A stretch of 64,000 bases of DNA, from positions 9,176,001-9,240,000 of the forward strand of contig OY783221.1 of assembly GCA_963678705.1 (NCBI GenBank), written 5' to 3'. The stretch comes from Panorpa germanica. Its lineage: Eukaryota > Arthropoda > Insecta > Mecoptera > Panorpidae. A model generated the notes under the pieces. That model worked only from the letters and a program-made list of their open reading frames with translations. It had not been told where the DNA came from and did no database searches. The position numbers were made by a program, and so were the translations under genes. Below, one piece after another: positions 58,718 through 64,000 of the stretch (position 1 is its first letter; each line of letters opens with the position of its first letter).

Positions 58718-59340
58718 CCTTATTTATTTGCCTTGACTTTTATTCGTAATAGCCACCATCAAACATTTTTTATATATAATTAACATTTTATAATTCTATT
58801 TTACAAATTTCTAAATATTTAAATAATTAACTAATTAATTTTAAATCACTTAACAAATATTTAGTATTAACAGGAAAAGTTTTAATCACATCTAATATTT
58901 CACTATTGAATTTTGATCTGTGTAAACTACGAGTATAATTTATGCATTCAAATATAATATGATCCAAAGTTCCTTCTTCACCGCAGATTTAATATTTTAT
59001 TTTATTCCTGTATGTTGCATCATACTTTAAAAATAATATAATGTCATGTATTGGATTATTTGGTGTAGTAGAAATCCTAATAGCATATTTCATAACATTT
59101 AGTTTTCTTTTAAGTTCTAATGGTTTTTTCTCCAGTTTCGGCTAGTCGTAGGGTTGAATTTTGTATTAAATTTAATCTGTTTTTTGCTGTGTAGTATATT
59201 TCTGATCCCTAATCTAGTTTGGATAGTATGATGCTGCAACTGAAGTTCAGCATAGTCATACAATCAGCAGACGCGTTTTTGATGATGCTAATACATTTAA
59301 AGATTGTAGATATTTTACCTTAATTTCATCAGTATGTGGT
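58718..59340 (-). pseudogene. LINE 3' end, copy 2 (longer but broken)
   Basis: The minus strand shows GSEIYYTAKNRLNLIQNSTL with RLA following, then in other frames LKRKLNVMKYAIRISTTPNN, then the same tail and 3' UTR as 37370-37860 (GTAATAGCCACCATCAAACA). Stops and frameshifts mark it as dead. Confidence 0.78.
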
Positions 59341-62300
59341 TACAAGAATATTTGTTGTCAAATATTAAACCTACGAAGGAGTGTTGGTGAGTCTATGCTA
59401 TTCGTTGGTTTGCAAGATACAGGTTCATGTTAGTTCTATTAGATTTGCTTGTCCCGGGACGACATAATACATGAAGCGCCAATTCATATATTTAAAAAAC
59501 TAAGTATACATTATTTTTTGAGTGTTACAAAAATTTCTTTTTATGCGAAATGACGAGTTTATTTTTTGTTTTACAAACGAAGGAGAAGTAACTGTAAAAA
59601 TTCGCATTTTGAAGGGGGAAGTGGAGGGAGTGGAGGCGCCAGTTTCAAGTTCTTGGCCCTGTTCGAAAAAATCGTAGCTCCGGTACTGATATTGATAACA
59701 CATTGACATTAACAAATTATAGCAGCTTTAATTACATAAATATTTTCTTCATACTCCATAACATTTCCGTTTTGTCTTCAGCATTTTTATGTAACAACAG
59801 CGTTATTTTGATTTATAGAGATTCCTAACGGTCCGTTATTAAATTGATTAACCAATGGTGTTCATTTATAATTTCTAATTACTTATTTTGATTGTTAATA
59901 ACTTCAATTCGGCACATCATTTACTAAAGTTACGGTTTTTAAATCGTAAACCGTTCATTTTTTTTAATTCTATCAAACAAATTTCCGACTGGTAATTCTA
60001 TAAATTATATTTTCAATTAAATATTTTCAATTAAAAAAAGAAATGAATAAAAAATGTTTGTAAATACAGATAAATATATACGTGTACATAAGATTACGCA
60101 AATACAACTTAATCTTAATCAAGTTATATAATTTGTCTAATTAATCCATTATTTTGATTATGTATATTGAATTATGGAAAATAAAACTAATCGCTCATAA
60201 ATCTGTAGTAGTAAAAGTATTAAAAATAATGTCTGGATTATATATTCAAAGTTATGAGGTGTTTCAATACGAACTGACTGATTTGCATTTGTAATTACAT
60301 GGAAAATAACAAGATCATTTCATTGTTTTTTAATTTAATGTAACACTTATACATGGTAATTATTGATAGAGTAGGAAATTGTTCGAAAATAGCCTCGCTT
60401 CTAAATGCGAGCAAGCCTTTACTTTAATGTTTATCCATGCCTATGGTCTTATACACACAACTATTATATACAAAGAAGTGGTATTATGCAGCGTTCTATA
60501 TCTAAATTCCTGAGTGTCAATATTACATATATCAAATTTCAAATATCAAAGTAATCCTTGTACAAAATGCCGCTGATTTTCAAATAGTCACTTCTTATTG
60601 ATACACCATCTACATATATTTTCGATTGTATAACTATACTAAACATATTTCTAACAATAAGTAGCTATAACTATGTACTAATATAACTACTAAATCTATC
60701 TATTTGATAATAATACTGTAAAATTGAATTCTTGTAACAATTTTTCTAAATTTCTTTAAAGCTTACATAATTTTAAAAACACAACCCATTTCATACGTGA
60801 ATAATTCATACATTATACTTTTTGTACCTCAACGCAGCGGCAAAACAATTGTTCCGCATATTACCAGTATTCTTTATAACTTGAAGGCAATCAAGATACG
60901 TCTTTATACTGTTACTCGCTTAATATGATACTATTGTTACAAAACTAGCAACAATTAAACATACAACTGTACATTGTTGAATGGATGTACATGAATTTCT
61001 TGTTAATACCTAGATAGTTTAAATGCTTGTTAGTCTTATTTTTTTTTTTTTTTAATTTGTTACAAACTATTTTCTTATTTGTCCTACATGTGTAAAGGAC
61101 AAATAAAGTTACTTTCTTTTGAAAATTTAAATAAATATATATGCTTATTATCCTCTAGATTTAGAATTTTAAGATTAGCAAAGACTTTTTATTTTAATAG
61201 TTCTGATCTTGCTAATAATTTTTCATTTATTATTATTATTATTATTTCGTCTTCAATTGAAGTAAACGCACATCATTCTGCGTTGTAAGTAACTTATTCT
61301 ATAATATTTATAACTTGAACCATTCATGATTTTTGGATTGAATTTTTAAAATTTGTAAATGTCTCTACTGTTATAGTTATTAAATGAAAGTACTCATACC
61401 TAAAACCAAAAGCCATCTAATAGAAAAGGAAAAAAGAAATGTTTGTTTTCTTAGTTTTGTAATATATTAGGTGAGGGACCAAATTGTCCTTAATAAATAA
61501 GATTGGAAAATAAGTGAATGGAAAATTTATTTGTGAAATTATTTTTTTTATTAGAGATCGATTTTTCTATACGGTATTTTAGAAAATTCCTCATTCTTAA
61601 AATTGATAACAATTTTCAACAACAAATCTTAATCTTATTTTGAAAAAACATAGTGTAATTCTCAATACTAGGCGTAATCAATTATTACTGACCCTCATAA
61701 ACCTTGGTATAGATATTTACTACTTTTTTACATCTACAAAACATAAAGTAAAAGAATCATTTTTGTAAGACATCGTTAAATTTGAAATATTTTGTACATT
61801 TATTTTAGAATTCGTGTTAAACGTTTCTAATTCGTGTAAATTGAGGGTTGGGTGTATTGTGATCACTAGATAATTTACGTCATATCTAAGACATTATTAT
61901 CAACCCTGTTTTTCTTTGTCTAATTGCGACTAAAACAAACATTATACAATGCTGCTATACATTTATAATTCCAACTTTAAAAATAAAATTATTGTAAATA
62001 ATTTAATAAGATTTTTTTATAAAATATTTACGAATATGCTAATCTACAATATTCAACTAATTATACATTTATTAATGAACTTATTTGTATTTATATGCAT
62101 TTAATTGCATATCTGTAATAGTTGTATAAAAATGACTGTTAATTTATAAATATTTGCCAATATCAAAAAATTGAAACCAAATGCTATGTAAAAAAGCTTT
62201 GTAAAATATCTGTGTTACATATGAAAAATAAAGTGAAATGTGTCATTTAAAAATATATGTAAAAAAAAATACGAATATTATTATTTCTATATTTAATTTT

Positions 62301-62518
62301 CCTTACTAGCCCCTTACCGAGTATTATTTTGTAGATATTCATTTCTACTTCGATATTAAAATGTTTTACCTAATGTCGCTCGTTTCACAATGCAATTATA
62401 TTCGTACGGGCTAGAACCATGTCGGCCAATGCTTTTACTTGATTTAACATAAACACATAAATTGTAGTAGTAAACACATAATGTGCATGTAGTTTAAGGA
62501 TTATCTAACAATCGAGAA
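59341..62518. other. Region without a recognisable gene
   Basis: AT-rich. It holds a poly-T tract near 61039-61056 followed by a short stem (GTCCTACATGTGTAAAGGAC) and AATAAAG, which may be a retroelement tail. I saw nothing else I can support. Confidence 0.4.
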
Positions 62519-62582
62519 GACACAGTGAGCAAAAACATTTATGCGGGATGCTGACTTCTGTGTCTTCGGTTTTCATCTTCGG
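62519..62582 (+). mobile_element. tRNA-derived SINE head fragment near F-box/LRR paralogue 4
   Basis: GACACAGTGAGCAAAAACAT followed by GACTTCTGTGTCTTCGGTTT. It lies downstream of paralogue 4 in the same relative orientation as the fragments downstream of copies 1-3. This is either shared ancestry or a chance insertion. Confidence 0.5.
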
Positions 62583-62888
62583 ACTAGAGTTACATTTTCT
62601 GAGTTTGGTACTCATGTACATCTTATTAAATTTTATAAAACTAAATAAATAAATAAAATTCTCGTAGAAAAATTTATTATTACATTACATTAAAATTAAA
62701 AGTACAAAAATACATACAATATAAAAAATTCTCTTATATATAAAAATAAATCAGTCTTATCGATTGACTAGATATTTTGTACTTTAGTTTCTTTTTGGTT
62801 GAGCGCAGTCCGGTTATTAGTTATATTTATTAATTTATGTACATTATTATACATTTTGTCATTATGAAACATCGTCAGACAAAAAAAG

Positions 62889-64000
62889 CTACATAGAGCA
62901 GTATAAGTTGGTAACTATTAGTCTGAGGATCGGGTGCCTCCGCAACAATTCGACCATCTCCATCTGCAAAATAAAATTAATTGTAGATTACATGGTTGGT
63001 CATAGTTCTTAAGGACGTTCCAGCGTGGTATAGTATATTCAGAACTAGGGATGCAATTATACAATTATTTACTTTATTTATTATAAGCTTGGACATGAAA
63101 TATTGAGAATTATAATTATTTTATTCTTTTTATTTATAATAAATAACGGACATAATCTTATTGATTAATCAAAAATCACTTATTCTTTAATTATAAGAGA
63201 GGCTTGTATTTTTTTTAAATATAATAAAAATAAAATCGATAAAAGATAGTTTTTTTTTGGAGTTAGTGTTTTTTTTTTTTTTATATAAATACTCAAAAAG
63301 AATAAATCACAAGTCAGAGCACAAATTCAGAACTTCTCCACACATACTATATACTACTACTAATTTTTTTTAAATTGTTTAAAAAACATTATTCTTTACT
63401 CTCCTAATTTTTATCAAAATTCTATCAAGAGATTTTTTGTGTATAATAGAGAATTGGAGGTGAACCTCAAATTGCTAACTTTGTTATAAATTATCTCGGA
63501 TTCGAACCGGTCAAAAATTCTGAAACTTGGGAATTATTAGTAAATATTACTTTTAGCTTATAAACAAAAATTTAGAAAAAAATCTATCAAACAAGGGTTT
63601 TCACACTTGAATTAACTAAAACATTTCTCCACGTTCGAACGTTAATTAAAAAATGCATATATTTAGGAAAAATAATGCTGGACAGTATAGGTAAAGGAGA
63701 AATAATTGATTAAATTAATTACTGTCGTACGTACCTTTTCATCTATGTCATGATAATTCAATTCCATAGTAATGTTCAAAATATTTTTCCGGTCTGTCTG
63801 TTGATTTAAAATATCGACCATGTTCTCCAGAAATATTAAATCATGAAAATCTTCATCAACGCTAAGTATTTTCAAATTCTGTAAACAAAAACATTTTGGT
63901 AATTAAAAATAGTCAAATTATTCGTTTAATTCTGTAATTCTGTTCTATTCTAATTCTGTAGTCTGTTTTAAAAGTATAGCCTAATTGAAATTGTTAGCCG
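62889..64000 (-). CDS. F-box-like/leucine-rich-repeat protein, paralogue 4 (last two exons; rest beyond the window)
   Basis: Two minus-strand exons: 63878-63735 (48 residues, NLKILSVDEDFHDLIFLENM then VDILNQQTDRKNILNITMEL) and 62963-62889 (24 residues MEMVELLRRHPILRLIVTNL.. and stop TAG). They align with the last two exons of the tandem copies: LNQQTDRKNILNI against [13 protein letters not shown], and RHPILRL against HHPLLRV. Both introns are phase 0 and the final exon is 75 bases in all four genes. The F-box and main LRR exon would lie to the right of 64000. It is clearly diverged, so it is older than the triplication. Confidence 0.8.
63352..63620. repeat. Dispersed repeat F, copy 2
   Basis: Collinear with 44570-44840 (see shared words there). 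It lies in the intron between the last two exons of paralogue 4. Confidence 0.72.

Noticed and set aside
1-64000. CRISPR arrays, bacterial operons or viral genomes
   Set aside because: No spaced direct-repeat arrays, no operon-like gene packing, and all coding signals are spliced arthropod genes or transposon remnants.

Overview
The window is AT-rich arthropod DNA, most likely from an insect. The evidence is: small exons with GT/AG borders, a very large intron full of short inverted-repeat transposons, mariner-type transposase pieces, non-LTR retrotransposon tails, tRNA-derived SINE heads, and a nuclear copy of mitochondrial ND2 that reads with the invertebrate mitochondrial code. The order cannot be told from what I see.

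One host gene dominates. A class C G-protein coupled receptor of the GPR158/GPR179 family (insect CG31760/Smog-like) runs on the + strand from 6712 to about 56510. I could reconstruct 15 exons with matching phases, giving about 709 residues: signal peptide, Cache-like ectodomain, Cys-rich EGF-like stalk, seven membrane segments and a cytoplasmic tail that includes a 21-base microexon. Its intron 5 is about 37 kb.

Inside intron 5, on the opposite strand, lie three tandem near-identical copies of a four-exon F-box-like/leucine-rich-repeat gene (533 residues each, all open). The repeated unit is about 5.5-6.5 kb. Its left breakpoint lies inside receptor exon 5, so two truncated copies of that coding exon (104 bases, donor kept, acceptor lost) sit downstream in the intron. 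The last two exons of a divergent fourth paralogue, with the same final-exon length and the same intron phase, lie on the - strand at the right end (62889 to beyond 64000). The receptor gene is therefore bracketed and invaded by this F-box/LRR family.

The rest is mobile DNA. MITE-A has ends beginning GGGCTTGTGTC. MITE-B comes in short and long forms with ends CCCAGTAAAC. MITE-C are foldback hairpins of about 200 bases with ends GGGCCCTATTCCTGAG. A TIR element starts AGGCC..CCGCACA and one copy carries a nested mariner remnant. An irritans-type mariner fragment, truncated LINEs, tRNA-SINE fragments and unclassified repeats complete the set. The region 1-6711 and the stretch after 57092 hold no coding gene I can support, apart from the paralogue at the right edge.
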